A stretch of DNA of 37,290 bases from an uncultured Phycisphaeraceae bacterium (GCA_937899905.1 CALCCF010000016.1:1-37290); one strand, 5' to 3'; shown: positions 8,371 to 16,682, counted from the first letter of the stretch. Program-made: numbers and translations. The notes: generated by a model from the letters alone, not told the origin.

Positions 8371-9696
8371 TTAATCCGGGCCGGGCCTTCGGCCGTTGTC
8401 GGTTCCTGTCGCTGAGCTACGCAACTCCAGCCATACCACGGCGGCTGCCCCGCGCCCGCTCCGAACGGCGCCCTCCATCGTGGCCGGCCAGCCGGTCGAC
8501 GTGGCATCCCCCGCCAGCACGCACCCCTGGTCGGCAAACAGGCCGGCACCCGGCCGCTGACGCTGGAATTCGGCCGTCGCGGCGAACGTCGCCCTCCGCT
8601 CCAGCACGGGCCGTGCCCACTCGACGGCCGCCCCCCGAGCCCGCGGCAGGTAGGCCTCGATCTCTTCGACCGTCCGGCGGACGATCTCGTCCTTGCCCAG
8701 GCCCACCCACGCGTCGGCGGCGCTCACCACGGCGTGCACCAGGTTCGGGTCGGCGGCCTTCGAGAACACCCACTGCACACCGCCCTCGACGAGCACCGCG
8801 TGCGGCACATCGAGCACCGGCCGGTCGTAGCGGATGTGGACACCCAGGATGGGGCTAAACCCGACGCCCGGGTATGGCGGCTGGCCATCAACGGAGACCA
8901 AGCGGTTCGCAGCCGCGGGGTCGAGCGCGCAGACCACGGCGTCTCCATGGAACTCGCCACCATCGGCACAGCGGACCAGCCTCGGCTCGATCGCGTTCAC
9001 CCGAGCCCCCAACTCGACGGCCCCACCCGCGGCCTCGAGGATGCCCGCCACGGGCTCGTACAGATCCGACAGCGGGCCCGTCGGCACACCGATGGCGGCC
9101 TCGCTCGCCCCGCCGAGCATTGCGCCCTGCACCACGTGCAGGCCGACCTCGGCACTGACACGCTCCGGCGCAAGGTTGCAGGCGCTGACGATCAACGGGT
9201 CCCAGAACCGCACGATGGCGCGATCGGTTGGCCGGGTGCCATCGAGCCAGTCCAGGAACGAGAGGTCGCCGAGGCTCGTCCGATCCGTTCGCCCCGCGAG
9301 CCGGGCCGCGCGCGCGATGCTGGCTTTATCCTTGAACGAGAGGAATCGAGCGGTGACCATCGACGGCGCGAACGCGGCAGGGCCCGGCAACGGAAGCGGT
9401 CGGAGCGTGCTGCGTCGCCCGCCGGGCTCGATCCACGTCTGCCTGGTGCCCCACGCGAGTTGGTCGGCCACGCCCAGCCTCTCGAGCAACTCCACGTACA
9501 CACGGCAGGCCGCCATGGTCACGTGCTGGCAGTTGTCGAGGACCTCGCCCGTGCGCGCATCTTCGAAGCTCCCGGCCCTCCCGCCAAGCCGGCGTCGAGC
9601 TTCGAGCAGCGTTACCGCCACCCCCTGGTCGGCCAGCATGATCGCCGCCGAGATCCCCGCCAAGCCACCACCGACGACAACCGCGTTCGGTGCCAT
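8371..9696 (-). CDS. hpnE: Hydroxysqualene dehydroxylase HpnE (FAD-dependent)
   Basis: A 441-residue flavoprotein of the squalene-associated FAD-dependent desaturase family. The N-terminal dinucleotide-binding motif is VVVGGGLAG (about 6-14), followed by LLEARRRLGGRAGSF, typical of the amine oxidase/phytoene desaturase fold. Near the C-terminus GLFADQGCVLAGDATSTGWPATMEGA is the second FAD-contacting motif. In characterised hopanoid producers HpnE reduces hydroxysqualene to squalene in the third step from farnesyl diphosphate. The start is ATG 9696. Its 5' end lies 3 bp after the hpnD stop, so it is the last gene of hpnCDE. No squalene-hopene cyclase is visible here, so the end product (squalene, hopanoid or sterol) cannot be decided. 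Confidence 0.95.
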   Translation of the reverse strand: MAPNAVVVGGGLAGISAAIMLADQGVAVTLLEARRRLGGRAGSFEDARTGEVLDNCQHVTMAACRVYVELLERLGVADQLAWGTRQTWIEPGGRRSTLRPLPLPGPAAFAPSMVTARFLSFKDKASIARAARLAGRTDRTSLGDLSFLDWLDGTRPTDRAIVRFWDPLIVSACNLAPERVSAEVGLHVVQGAMLGGASEAAIGVPTGPLSDLYEPVAGILEAAGGAVELGARVNAIEPRLVRCADGGEFHGDAVVCALDPAAANRLVSVDGQPPYPGVGFSPILGVHIRYDRPVLDVPHAVLVEGGVQWVFSKAADPNLVHAVVSAADAWVGLGKDEIVRRTVEEIEAYLPRARGAAVEWARPVLERRATFAATAEFQRQRPGAGLFADQGCVLAGDATSTGWPATMEGAVRSGRGAAAVVWLELRSSATGTDNGRRPGPD

Positions 9697-9699
9697 CGG

Positions 9700-10596
9700 C
9701 TACGCCAGCCTCCCGGCCGCGAGCACGCGGCGGCCTAGCGCGCCCACGGCGATGCCGAGCTTAGCCCCACCACCGAGCGCACCACCGGCCCCCGCCATTC
9801 GCAGGCGGTGCGCGATCAGCGTGTATGCCCGCGTCATCGCCCACATGGCCGGCCCAGCATCGCGTCGCACCATGGCGTCAAGCGGCGCGCTCGACTCCAG
9901 CAGGTCATGGGCCTCGCGCAACAGGTCTTGTCGGACGGCTGGGTCGCCGATGTCGGCTCCCAAGCGCCCGAGGCGTTCGATAGGTACGTACCGCCTGCCG
10001 GCGCGTTCGTCATCGCCGATGTCGCGCGCAACATTGATGAGTTGGAACGCCCGGCCGCGTTGCCCCGCCAGCTCGAACGCGTCCGCCGGCACAACACCCG
10101 ATCGAACGCCCCAGATCGCCACGCAGCACCGGCCGACATTGCCCGCCACCCGATCGCAGTATTGCACCAACTCCGAATCGTGCTCGAAAGCGATCGGCTC
10201 CAGGTCTTGCCGGACGCCATCGAGCAAAGAGCGGAACCACTCGGGCTTGATACCACACGACCCGATCGAGTGCGAGAGCGCCGGCCAGATGCCTCGGCTG
10301 GGCGATTCGCCAGCGAGCACGGACTCGGTCGATGCCGCGAACCGATCAAGCACAAGTCGACGCTGCTCTGCCGGCGCGAGGGCATCCGCCGCATCGTCGG
10401 CCAGTCGCATCCAAGCGTACAGGGCGTGCATGTCCGGGCGGCAGCGGCTGGGGGTCAGGCGGATTCCTACGGCGAAGCTGGAGCCCGCACGCGACGTGAT
10501 TTCCCTACAGACCGCTCTGGACCGCTCGAGGTCGGTGGGACTCTCGCCCTGGATCAACGATGAGACCCGTTCGAGTTCGTTCTGGACGTCCGGCAC
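9700..10596 (-). CDS. hpnD: Presqualene diphosphate synthase HpnD
   Basis: A 298-residue trans-isoprenyl diphosphate synthase (squalene/phytoene synthase family). The first Asp-rich motif is in YAWMRLADDAADAL and the second in NVARDIGDDERAGRRYVP. Together they bind the Mg2+-diphosphate groups of two farnesyl diphosphates. It is assigned HpnD (head-to-head condensation to presqualene diphosphate) from its position between hpnC and hpnE and its overall pattern. The start is GTG 10596, overlapping the end of hpnC by 43 nt. A TTG at 10557, which overlaps the hpnC stop in a TTGA arrangement, is an alternative and would leave 285 residues. Translational coupling with hpnC is likely either way. Confidence 0.93.
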   Translation of the reverse strand: MPDVQNELERVSSLIQGESPTDLERSRAVCREITSRAGSSFAVGIRLTPSRCRPDMHALYAWMRLADDAADALAPAEQRRLVLDRFAASTESVLAGESPSRGIWPALSHSIGSCGIKPEWFRSLLDGVRQDLEPIAFEHDSELVQYCDRVAGNVGRCCVAIWGVRSGVVPADAFELAGQRGRAFQLINVARDIGDDERAGRRYVPIERLGRLGADIGDPAVRQDLLREAHDLLESSAPLDAMVRRDAGPAMWAMTRAYTLIAHRLRMAGAGGALGGGAKLGIAVGALGRRVLAAGRLA

Positions 10597-11576
10597 GCCC
10601 CGAAATATAGCGAGGCAAACCCACGCGCCGCGATGATGGCCTTCCTCGACGTGCCGACTTTCGGCCGGTGCCAGAGCGTCGCGCAGCCGATGCGTTCGAT
10701 CTCCCCAAGCGTTGCGCGACCGCCCATGGCCATCATCCCAACCAGCGCTCCGATCCGACCGCCGACTCGTGCGGGAAGGCCCTCTCCCGTCGCATACAGG
10801 CCGGCAGTTCGCTCAACCAGCGGCCGCACACCACGGATGTACCGCACGCGTGCGACCGGATCCTTCGGCGTATCCAGCCATCTGCGCAGCTCATCGACAC
10901 GAAAGCCCACCTCGGCCGATGGCAGGTACACGCGATCTCTGTCAACGAGGTCTCGCCGGACATCTTGGATGTGGTTGGTCACTTGCAAGGCCGTGCAGAT
11001 GGCGTCGCTCGCGTCCCAGGCGTCCTGGTTGGCTGCCTTTTCGTCGGGCGGGCGCAGGCCGGCCATCATCAGCACAATCCGGCCCACCGGATCGGCGCTG
11101 AGCTTGCAATACCCGAGCAGCTCGTCCCAGGTCTGGTACCAACGCACACGCTGGTCCATCTCAAAGGCGGAAATGAGCTTGCCGAACTCGGCCCGTGGAA
11201 GGCGGTGCCGATCGATCGTGGGGCGCAGGGCGACGAGCACGGGGTGCGTGGGCTCTTCTGCCTCCAACTCGCGACGGAACCAGCCGAGCAGTTCGAGCGA
11301 TCGCGCTCGGATGGCATGGGGATCTGGATCTGGACCGAGCGAGGGGTCGACCTCGTCGCCCAGGTCATCAGCCCACCGGCAGAACGTGTAAACAGCGGCG
11401 AAGTCCTCGACCAGTTCGGGCGGCAGGAGCTTGCCGAGGACCACGAAGTTCTCGCTGGCCCCTCGCGCGAAGCCCACCGCGTACGAGCGGGCCTGCTCGA
11501 CGGTCGCCGTGCCGCCACCGGGCCCGAACTCGGCCAGCGTGTCCATCACCGACTTGGCTGGGTCCAGACCGGCCAC
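10554..11576 (-). CDS. hpnC: Hydroxysqualene synthase HpnC
   Basis: A 340-residue squalene/phytoene synthase-family protein, first gene of hpnC-hpnD-hpnE. The metal motifs are in FCRWADDLGDE (first) and NHIQDVRRDLVDRDRVYLP (second). In the three-enzyme pathway HpnC converts presqualene diphosphate to hydroxysqualene. The start is GTG 11576 because AGGAGG sits 4 nt upstream. The frame is open to a TTG at 11597, and ATG 11546 is a shorter option. The gene diverges from ispH across a 48-bp gap, so both promoters must be compressed into, or overlap, this region. HpnC versus HpnD is separated by gene order and similarity pattern; a profile comparison would confirm. Confidence 0.92.
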   Translation of the reverse strand: MAGLDPAKSVMDTLAEFGPGGGTATVEQARSYAVGFARGASENFVVLGKLLPPELVEDFAAVYTFCRWADDLGDEVDPSLGPDPDPHAIRARSLELLGWFRRELEAEEPTHPVLVALRPTIDRHRLPRAEFGKLISAFEMDQRVRWYQTWDELLGYCKLSADPVGRIVLMMAGLRPPDEKAANQDAWDASDAICTALQVTNHIQDVRRDLVDRDRVYLPSAEVGFRVDELRRWLDTPKDPVARVRYIRGVRPLVERTAGLYATGEGLPARVGGRIGALVGMMAMGGRATLGEIERIGCATLWHRPKVGTSRKAIIAARGFASLYFGACRTSRTNSNGSHR

Positions 11577-11613
11577 ATGCCCTCCTGCGCGAACCAACCG
11601 TACGCCTCCAACC

Positions 11614-11619
11614 TATGAT
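11614..11619 (+). promoter_or_regulatory. Candidate -10 element giving a leaderless ispH transcript
   Basis: TATGAT, a five-of-six match to the sigma70 -10 consensus, ends 5 nt before the ispH GTG (11625). Transcription would then start at or within one base of the start codon. No Shine-Dalgarno sequence lies between the hexamer and GTG. A -35 match at the usual 16-18 bp spacing is poor. The same geometry recurs at 24644-24649 and 33846-33851. Confidence 0.6.
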
Positions 11620-11624
11620 CAACC

Positions 11625-12674
11625 GTGAAGCTCCTTCTCCCGAATCCGCGCGGGTTTTGCGCGGGCGTCAGCATGGCCATCGACGTGGTGGACCAGGTCT
11701 TGGACCTGTGTCCGGGCGAGGCGGTGTACGTCTACCACGACATCGTGCACAACACGCACGTCGTGAATCGCTTCCGCGACCGGGGCGTGATCTTCGTTGA
11801 GGATGTGGATCTGGTGCCGAGCGGGGCGATTGTGGTCTTCAGCGCCCATGGCATCCCGCCCAGTGTACGCCAGCGGGCCGTGGACCGCGGGCTTCGTGTG
11901 ATCGACGCGACGTGCCCGCTGGTGACCAAGGTGCACAACGAGGCGATCCGCTACGCCAAGCTCGGCTATCAGATCTTGCTCGTGGGCCACAAAGAGCACC
12001 AGGAGATCATTGGGACGCGCGGTGAGGCCCCGGACGCGACACAGGTCGTCGAATCGCCCGAAGACATCCCGCATCTCCACATCGATGATCCCCACAAGCT
12101 GGTCTATCTGACCCAGACGACCCTGAGCACCGACGACGCCGCGGTCATCATCGATGCACTCCGGGCAGCGTTCCCGCACATCAAGAGCCCGCCGAGCGAG
12201 GACATCTGCTACGCGACGACCAACCGCCAGCACGCCGTCCGCACGCTCGCGCCCATGTGCGACCTCACGCTGGTCGTCGGCTCGACCAATAGCAGCAACA
12301 GCAAGCGGCTTACGGAGATCAGCGGGCACGCGGGCACACCGGGCAAGCTGATCGACGATGCGAGCCAGATCGATCACGGGTGGTTCGGCTCGGCCGACGA
12401 CACCGTGTTAATCACCGCTGGCGCGAGTGCGCCCGAGGACCTCGTGGCCCAGGTCTGCCGCACGCTGCTGGACCGCTACGGCGGCGAAATCCAGGCGTGC
12501 GATGTCTTCGAGGAAGATGTGTACTTCGCCCAGCCTGCCGGGCTCAAGAAGATGATGCGAGCCCAGGGGATCGACCCGAAATCGCGCGCGATCCGGGTCA
12601 CCAAGCCGACCGTATCGGCCGAGATCTACGGGGCAACCGCACTCACCATCAGTGCACCCGAGCGACGCGCGTAA
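11625..12674 (+). CDS. ispH: 4-hydroxy-3-methylbut-2-enyl diphosphate reductase IspH
   Basis: A 349-residue [4Fe-4S] enzyme that reduces HMBPP to IPP and DMAPP, the last step of the MEP pathway. The three cluster cysteines are visible: C12 (RGFCAGV), C97 (DATCPLV) and C195 (EDICYATTNRQ). Substrate residues H42, H75, H122 and E124, and the TNSSNS loop (221-226) that holds the diphosphate, are all present. Length is somewhat above the approximately 315 of E. coli because of the C-terminus. The start is GTG, immediately after a -10-like hexamer with no ribosome binding site. It is divergent from hpnC, so IPP/DMAPP formation and squalene formation sit side by side. Convergent with a Bfd-like [2Fe-2S] protein 6 bp away, whose possible role as electron carrier is only a guess. 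Confidence 0.97.
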   Translation: MKLLLPNPRGFCAGVSMAIDVVDQVLDLCPGEAVYVYHDIVHNTHVVNRFRDRGVIFVEDVDLVPSGAIVVFSAHGIPPSVRQRAVDRGLRVIDATCPLVTKVHNEAIRYAKLGYQILLVGHKEHQEIIGTRGEAPDATQVVESPEDIPHLHIDDPHKLVYLTQTTLSTDDAAVIIDALRAAFPHIKSPPSEDICYATTNRQHAVRTLAPMCDLTLVVGSTNSSNSKRLTEISGHAGTPGKLIDDASQIDHGWFGSADDTVLITAGASAPEDLVAQVCRTLLDRYGGEIQACDVFEEDVYFAQPAGLKKMMRAQGIDPKSRAIRVTKPTVSAEIYGATALTISAPERRA

Positions 12675-12680
12675 ATCTGG

Positions 12681-13079
12681 CTATGAACCTTGAGAGGGGC
12701 CTGATCCGTTCACCGAGCGGGAACCGACGCGTGGCTCACTCGACTCGAAGCTCTTGGCCGTGACACCTTGAGGACTCGACTGGCGGTTCACCGCAGACTC
12801 GGCTTCTTCGGCGATCTCCCGGAGTGCGCGACCGTTCATCAGCGGGATGCTCGTGCGTCCGGTGCTCAGCACCACACGAACGTACTGCTTGCACATGCCA
12901 CAGCCCGTGCAACATCCGGTGCGATCGCTCAGCTGCTCCAGCGAGAGATCCTCTTGGCGGGACATCTCGAGCAGCTTCTCAAAAGACTGGTTGAAGCACA
13001 CGCATCGCTCCACTCGGACGCGTGATGATGGCCGATCGAGATCGGCGATGCTCGCTTTGCTTTTCGAGTCGTGCCCCAT
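12681..13079 (-). CDS. Bfd-like [2Fe-2S] protein
   Basis: A 132-residue protein with a central BFD-type [2Fe-2S] domain (about 24-75). Cys26-x-Cys28 and Cys60-x2-Cys63 in RCVCFNQ and TGCGMC are the likely ligands; two further cysteines at 56-57 precede the second pair. Bacterioferritin-associated ferredoxin itself is about 64 residues and helps mobilise iron. The same domain also serves in nitrite reductase and in small electron carriers. The polar N- and C-terminal tails are not recognised. The gene lies 36 bp after the pseudopilin of the cobalamin-riboswitch operon and could be its last gene, or it may have its own promoter. It ends 6 bp from ispH on the opposite strand. Confidence 0.88.
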   Translation of the reverse strand: MGHDSKSKASIADLDRPSSRVRVERCVCFNQSFEKLLEMSRQEDLSLEQLSDRTGCCTGCGMCKQYVRVVLSTGRTSIPLMNGRALREIAEEAESAVNRQSSPQGVTAKSFESSEPRVGSRSVNGSGPSQGS

Positions 13080-13115
13080 GCGTAGTCAGCGTATCGACCA
13101 AATACCCCAGATCTC

Positions 13116-13937
13116 TCAGCGCCAGTCCCGCCAATCGGGTATATAGCGAGGATCGTTCTGGAAGCCGATAGACCCGATTCCCGCCTCCGGTTGCGTGAGC
13201 CAGGAAGCCTCGGCGCGGTGCCCACGGGCGCTGCCATCGGCGTGCACGGCCATGCAGAGGCCACCAGGGCCCCTTGTGCCGTGCCTGAAGCAGGTTGTCG
13301 GGAACGCGTTCACGCGCCACCGACCGCGTCCTGCGTACAGCTGGGGGGGATCGAGCAGCGCATTGCTGGCCGGTAATGCGCCCGGGCCCTGGCTGATAAG
13401 CGTGTCGGCAAACACGAGAAGCTCGGTAGGTTGGGCAATCGAACTCATCCATTGTAAGGGACGATGCTGAATTTCATAGGACCAACCCGGAGTAAATTCT
13501 GGGGTTAAAAAGTACCCGTTGTATCCGTACGTGCTCGTGGGCGTGCTCGTCGCGCCCTGGTGCTCATACGTTCCGCGGCGCTGGGCGGGGCAGGCGTAGG
13601 GCCCGATGTCGCCCGGTTTTGCATCCAGGTATGGCGTCAGCAAGCCACGCTCATGGTCGAGCTCGCCTGAGACCGAACCATCGGCGCCCCACCAGAAGAT
13701 GTTGTCGCCGCCACGCGTATCGCGCACATCCGTGTACGCGAGCGGCATGGCCAGCCCGTCATAGTCGCCCGCGTACACGAGCCACGCGGTGCCAAGCTGC
13801 CGCACGTTGCTGAGGCACTGTGCCGAACGCGCGGCCTCGCGTGCGCCGGCCAGGGCGGGCAGCAGCACGCCCACGAGCGTCGCGATGATGGCCACGACCA
13901 CCAGCAGCTCGATGAGGGTGAAGCCCGCTCTGCGCAC
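13116..13937 (-). CDS. Pseudopilin with DG-containing C-terminus, third gene of the riboswitch operon
   Basis: A 273-residue pseudopilin. The start is GTG 13937, which overlaps the TAG stop of the preceding gene in the sequence TAGTG. The protein then begins Met-Arg-Arg-Ala-Gly|Phe-Thr-Leu-Ile-Glu, so the leader is only five residues. The pilin helix runs to about residue 25. The C-terminal half contains the RHGTRGPGG ... VHADG segment expected of planctomycetal 'processing-associated DG' pseudopilins, and several aromatic, Gly- and Tyr-rich stretches. Translational coupling to a secreted beta-propeller gene is notable, because such pseudopilins are often encoded alone. It may form part of a short pseudopilus that moves or displays the two upstream surface proteins; this is inference. 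Confidence 0.92.
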   Translation of the reverse strand: MRRAGFTLIELLVVVAIIATLVGVLLPALAGAREAARSAQCLSNVRQLGTAWLVYAGDYDGLAMPLAYTDVRDTRGGDNIFWWGADGSVSGELDHERGLLTPYLDAKPGDIGPYACPAQRRGTYEHQGATSTPTSTYGYNGYFLTPEFTPGWSYEIQHRPLQWMSSIAQPTELLVFADTLISQGPGALPASNALLDPPQLYAGRGRWRVNAFPTTCFRHGTRGPGGLCMAVHADGSARGHRAEASWLTQPEAGIGSIGFQNDPRYIPDWRDWR

Positions 13938-15361
13938 TAGCCACACCCCGCGTCGAACGCGTTCTGGAAGCACAAGAAGTCGAATAGCGTGAGGGTGCCG
14001 TCGCCGTCGCAGTCGGCCAGGACATCGCCGCGATCGAAGGCGTTCTGGAACGCGAGGAAGTCGAATATTGTCAGCTCGCCATCGCCGTCAAAATCAGCGA
14101 AGCAGGCGTCGTGATATGCGAACGCCAAGACCCCGTCGATCCAGGCGCTCACCGCCACGCCACTGGAAACCGCGGGCGCACCGCCACCGAGCGTCGTGCG
14201 ATCGATGACGAACTCGCTACCGGCCGGATCGGCATTGAGATCCAGCAGCGCGAGCCCCCCGCCACGACCGCCGACGAGCAGCGCTGGTCCGTCGGGCGTG
14301 TCCAGCACGGCCGGCTGGTGGTCCCAGCCGCCATAGCTGAGGTACTCACCGGGGTCGACCTCGCCGTTGCCATTGAGGTCGTCCCAGGTTTCGGTGACCA
14401 GGTCCCACAGCATCGTTCCCGATGCATCGAAGAGCTGTACCGTCGCGAGCGAACCGAAGCCGTCGATGCCTCCAGAGAGCACGATGCGCCCGTCGTCGAG
14501 CACGATGGGCACGGCGTCGGTGCGCTCGCACGCCGTGGTCCAAAGTTCGTCGCCCGTCGCAGCGTCGTACTTGGCCATGATGCTGTTGCTGCGGCCACCA
14601 AAAAACCCGTAGGTAGGCGCGTAGGCCGCGCCATCGACGATGCTCGGCCCACCGAAGAACCCCTCCTCCAGGGGCTCGTCGATGGTCCAGAGCGAGTCGA
14701 GGGCGAAGTCGAACGCGTACATCACGCCGTCGATGTCGCCGACGAGCACGCGGCCATCGGCCACCGCCGGCGTCGCGCCCGAGGTTGGGCCGAAGGCCTC
14801 ATCACCAAGCACATCGCCGCTCACCGCATCGATCGAGACCAGGCGCCCACCGCCCGCGGGCGCATAGGTCGTGACGATGACACGAGCCGGGTCGCCCACG
14901 ATCGCCGGCGACGCATTGACCATGCGTTGGCCGAGGTCCACGCTCCAGATCTCCGAGCCATCGGCCAGATCCAGACCGACAATGCCGAAGCCCGAGGCGA
15001 CGGCGACCAGGCCATCATCGATCGTGCCTTGGACCGCTGGCGAGGCCCAGGACAAGAACTCGGGCGGCGCAATGGGCGTGCGCCAGAGCTCCCGGCCATC
15101 CGATGCATCGAGCGCAAAGGCGAACGCGTCGGGTCCGGTCCACCCCAGCACGACGACCACGCCGTCCTCAGAGATGACCGGGCCAGACTGGCCGACGGAC
15201 TCGAACTCGCCGTCGGCGTCGAACGTCCAGGCGGCGCTCGACAGGTCAGGCAACGCCGGCACGCTGGCGATGCCACGACGCTCGGGCGTGGCCGCGTAGT
15301 GCGTCCACTCTTGCCCGAGCGCTGGGCTCGCCGCCAGCGCGATGAGCAGCGATGCACGCAT
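13937..15361 (-). CDS. Exported PQQ-like beta-propeller protein with GC-type dockerin anchor
   Basis: A 474-residue protein. ATG 15361 overlaps the TAA stop of the upstream gene (TAATG). Residues 1-17 form a signal peptide ending Ala-Leu-Gly-Gln. Most of the rest is a PQQ-type propeller: each blade ends in an Asp-Gly-x-x-x-Trp pattern ([34 protein letters not shown]) between short beta strands. The last approximately 55 residues hold two Asp-rich repeats ([15 protein letters not shown] and [15 protein letters not shown]), each followed by a Phe-Gln-Asn-Ala-Phe-Asp helix, and end Ala-Gly-Cys-Gly. These match the GC-type dockerin-like tail taken to hold proteins at the cell surface. No PQQ-dehydrogenase catalytic residues are evident, so ligand binding is more likely than catalysis. 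Confidence 0.93.
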   Translation of the reverse strand: MRASLLIALAASPALGQEWTHYAATPERRGIASVPALPDLSSAAWTFDADGEFESVGQSGPVISEDGVVVVLGWTGPDAFAFALDASDGRELWRTPIAPPEFLSWASPAVQGTIDDGLVAVASGFGIVGLDLADGSEIWSVDLGQRMVNASPAIVGDPARVIVTTYAPAGGGRLVSIDAVSGDVLGDEAFGPTSGATPAVADGRVLVGDIDGVMYAFDFALDSLWTIDEPLEEGFFGGPSIVDGAAYAPTYGFFGGRSNSIMAKYDAATGDELWTTACERTDAVPIVLDDGRIVLSGGIDGFGSLATVQLFDASGTMLWDLVTETWDDLNGNGEVDPGEYLSYGGWDHQPAVLDTPDGPALLVGGRGGGLALLDLNADPAGSEFVIDRTTLGGGAPAVSSGVAVSAWIDGVLAFAYHDACFADFDGDGELTIFDFLAFQNAFDRGDVLADCDGDGTLTLFDFLCFQNAFDAGCG

Positions 15362-16266
15362 TACGGGCAGCCCGTCGTGAACGCGTCCTGGAACGCGAGG
15401 AAGTCGAAGAGGTCGAGCGCGCCGCTGGCGTCGAAGTCGGCCCGAGCGTCGCCGGTCACGAACCGGTTCTGGAACTCCAGGAAGTCGAAGACGGTCAGGA
15501 AACCATCGCCGTCGATGTCGGCCGGGCACGTGGCCGCGACGTCGGCAAACGCGTCGATCTCCGGGGACCCCGAGGAGGACGCAATGCGCACGAAGCTGAT
15601 CTCACTCAGGTCGACCGTCGCGATATCAACGCCGACACCGCCTCCAGAGCCGTCGTAGGCCGCGACGAGTTCCACGAAGTTGAGACCGATGGGGTCCAGC
15701 GTTGGATCAACGGGCTTGGTGAAGTCGCTTGGCACAGAACCGGCCGAGGTGTCGTACGGGCCCGTGAGATCGAGGTATCCCAGCGTGGCGTTCGGGCCGT
15801 CGGCGTCGACGCCATCGATGAGGAACCACTCGACGCCATCCGCGGAGACCTCGATTGTCCCTCCTTCGGCGAAGATGCCCGAAACCAAGCCATCGGGGAA
15901 GGAAGCGTCGGTGTACAGGGCGTTCGAGAAGACAAGCAGGTCGATGCCAAACGGGTTGGTGGCGTCATCGGTGATCGGTTCGTCGAATTCGACCACGAGG
16001 AATCCACCGGCGCCGATGCTCACCAACTCGTCACGCCCAAACGGCGGGTTGAACGGGGTAACGGAACCAGGGAAGACGCCCTCTCCGGTAAATCGCTCGG
16101 GCGGACCGAGGGTCGTGAGCGGGTCGGTAAACCCAACGGCAGGCTCGGACCCTTCGGCGTAGTCGACCACGCGATCGGCCCAAGGATCGAACAGGCCCTG
16201 GGCCATGGCGGCGGGAGCGACAGCAGAAGAAATCAATCCAGCGAATGCGATAGCTGCGGTGCGCAT
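15361..16266 (-). CDS. Secreted beta-rich surface protein with GC-type dockerin anchor, first gene of the riboswitch operon
   Basis: A 301-residue protein. ATG 16266 has AGGAG about 6 nt upstream. The signal peptide is 1-23, ending Ala-Met-Ala-Gln. The mature part is predicted beta-sandwich: GAGGFLVVEFDEPI, then NPFGIDLLVFSNALY, IEVSADGVEWFLIDG and ISFVRIA. This order (smooth surface loop, 'EVS-DG-x-W', then 'VRI') resembles discoidin-like surface proteins; I cannot name the family. Near the C-terminus two Asp-rich dockerin-like repeats follow, and the protein ends Thr-Gly-Cys-Pro. The second repeat has Ala-Ser-Gly in place of Gly-Asp-Gly, so its calcium site may be weak. It sits about 200 nt downstream of a cobalamin riboswitch, which implies B12-repressed expression. 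Confidence 0.93.
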   Translation of the reverse strand: MRTAAIAFAGLISSAVAPAAMAQGLFDPWADRVVDYAEGSEPAVGFTDPLTTLGPPERFTGEGVFPGSVTPFNPPFGRDELVSIGAGGFLVVEFDEPITDDATNPFGIDLLVFSNALYTDASFPDGLVSGIFAEGGTIEVSADGVEWFLIDGVDADGPNATLGYLDLTGPYDTSAGSVPSDFTKPVDPTLDPIGLNFVELVAAYDGSGGGVGVDIATVDLSEISFVRIASSSGSPEIDAFADVAATCPADIDGDGFLTVFDFLEFQNRFVTGDARADFDASGALDLFDFLAFQDAFTTGCP

Positions 16267-16273
16267 GGCGCAC
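16259..16273 (-). promoter_or_regulatory. Start-codon hairpin of the riboswitch operon
   Basis: GTGCGC and GCGCAC form a perfect 6-bp inverted repeat around CAT on the minus strand. The ATG at 16266-16264 therefore lies in the loop and at the first base of the 3' arm, and the AGGAG element abuts the 5' arm. Such a fold could hinder ribosome entry and may be the translational output of the upstream riboswitch. This is read from sequence; its use is inference. Confidence 0.45.
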
Positions 16274-16389
16274 TCCTTTCGTGCCGACGTATGGCCGGCG
16301 TCGATGCGTCCCGAAATCGCGCGGGACGGCCCCGGACCGAGTCGCCCGCATGGGGCGTGTCCAGTGAGTCGCGCTCGCTGTGGGTACAT

Positions 16390-16436
16390 TGACGCGGCAA
16401 CGCGCACGCCCGGGGCAACGGGGACGCACCGCGTCA
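16390..16436 (-). promoter_or_regulatory. Leader hairpin between riboswitch aptamer and first gene
   Basis: TGACGCGG (plus 16390-16397) pairs with CCGCGTCA (16429-16436) across a 31-nt GC-rich loop that can fold further. It begins 26 nt downstream of the aptamer on the minus strand. There is no T run after it, so it is not a standard intrinsic terminator; an antiterminator, anti-sequestor or Rho-related element is possible. Confidence 0.4.
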
Positions 16437-16462
16437 CCCGTTTCGCGAGGGCGACGACGCAT

Positions 16463-16677
16463 GCTGGTGGCAGGTCTTCCGGCTTCGGGCCCGAGTCTCG
16501 GCGTGCCTTCCCGCGGCGTCAGGAGAACGACGCTCGCAGTGGCGTGTGCGGCCCTGGTTCTACCCAGAGCGGCCGAGGTCGGAGGCGGCCCGTTACGGCG
16601 GCGCGTCCGCGGTGGCTTCTCACCACGCTTCCCTTTTCACTCCGGTAGGGCGCTTGCCATCCCGGAGAACCACTAGC
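16463..16677 (-). promoter_or_regulatory. Cobalamin (B12) riboswitch aptamer, class I
   Basis: On the minus strand the conserved elements occur in order. P1 is GCTAGTGG/CCACCAGC, closed with one mismatch. P2 is CTCCGG/CCGGAG. Then come AAAAGGGAAGC, the GTGG..CCAC arm with GTGAGAAGCC, a GCGG..CCGC arm with GTAACGGG, CACGCCACTGCGAG, GGGAAGGC and finally the B12 box CCGAAGCCGGAAGACCTGCC near 16466-16489. The match to the classical aptamer is extensive and the strand is unambiguous. It lies 197 nt upstream of the ATG at 16266, so adenosylcobalamin or another corrinoid should repress the dockerin/beta-propeller operon. The expression platform is not certain; two downstream hairpins are listed separately. 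Confidence 0.95.
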
Positions 16678-16682
16678 GGTTC

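Noticed and set aside
16031-16462. An open frame starting just after the riboswitch on the minus strand
   Set aside because: Overlaps the dockerin gene in another frame, is Arg-rich and lacks a ribosome binding site; it lies in the leader by chance.
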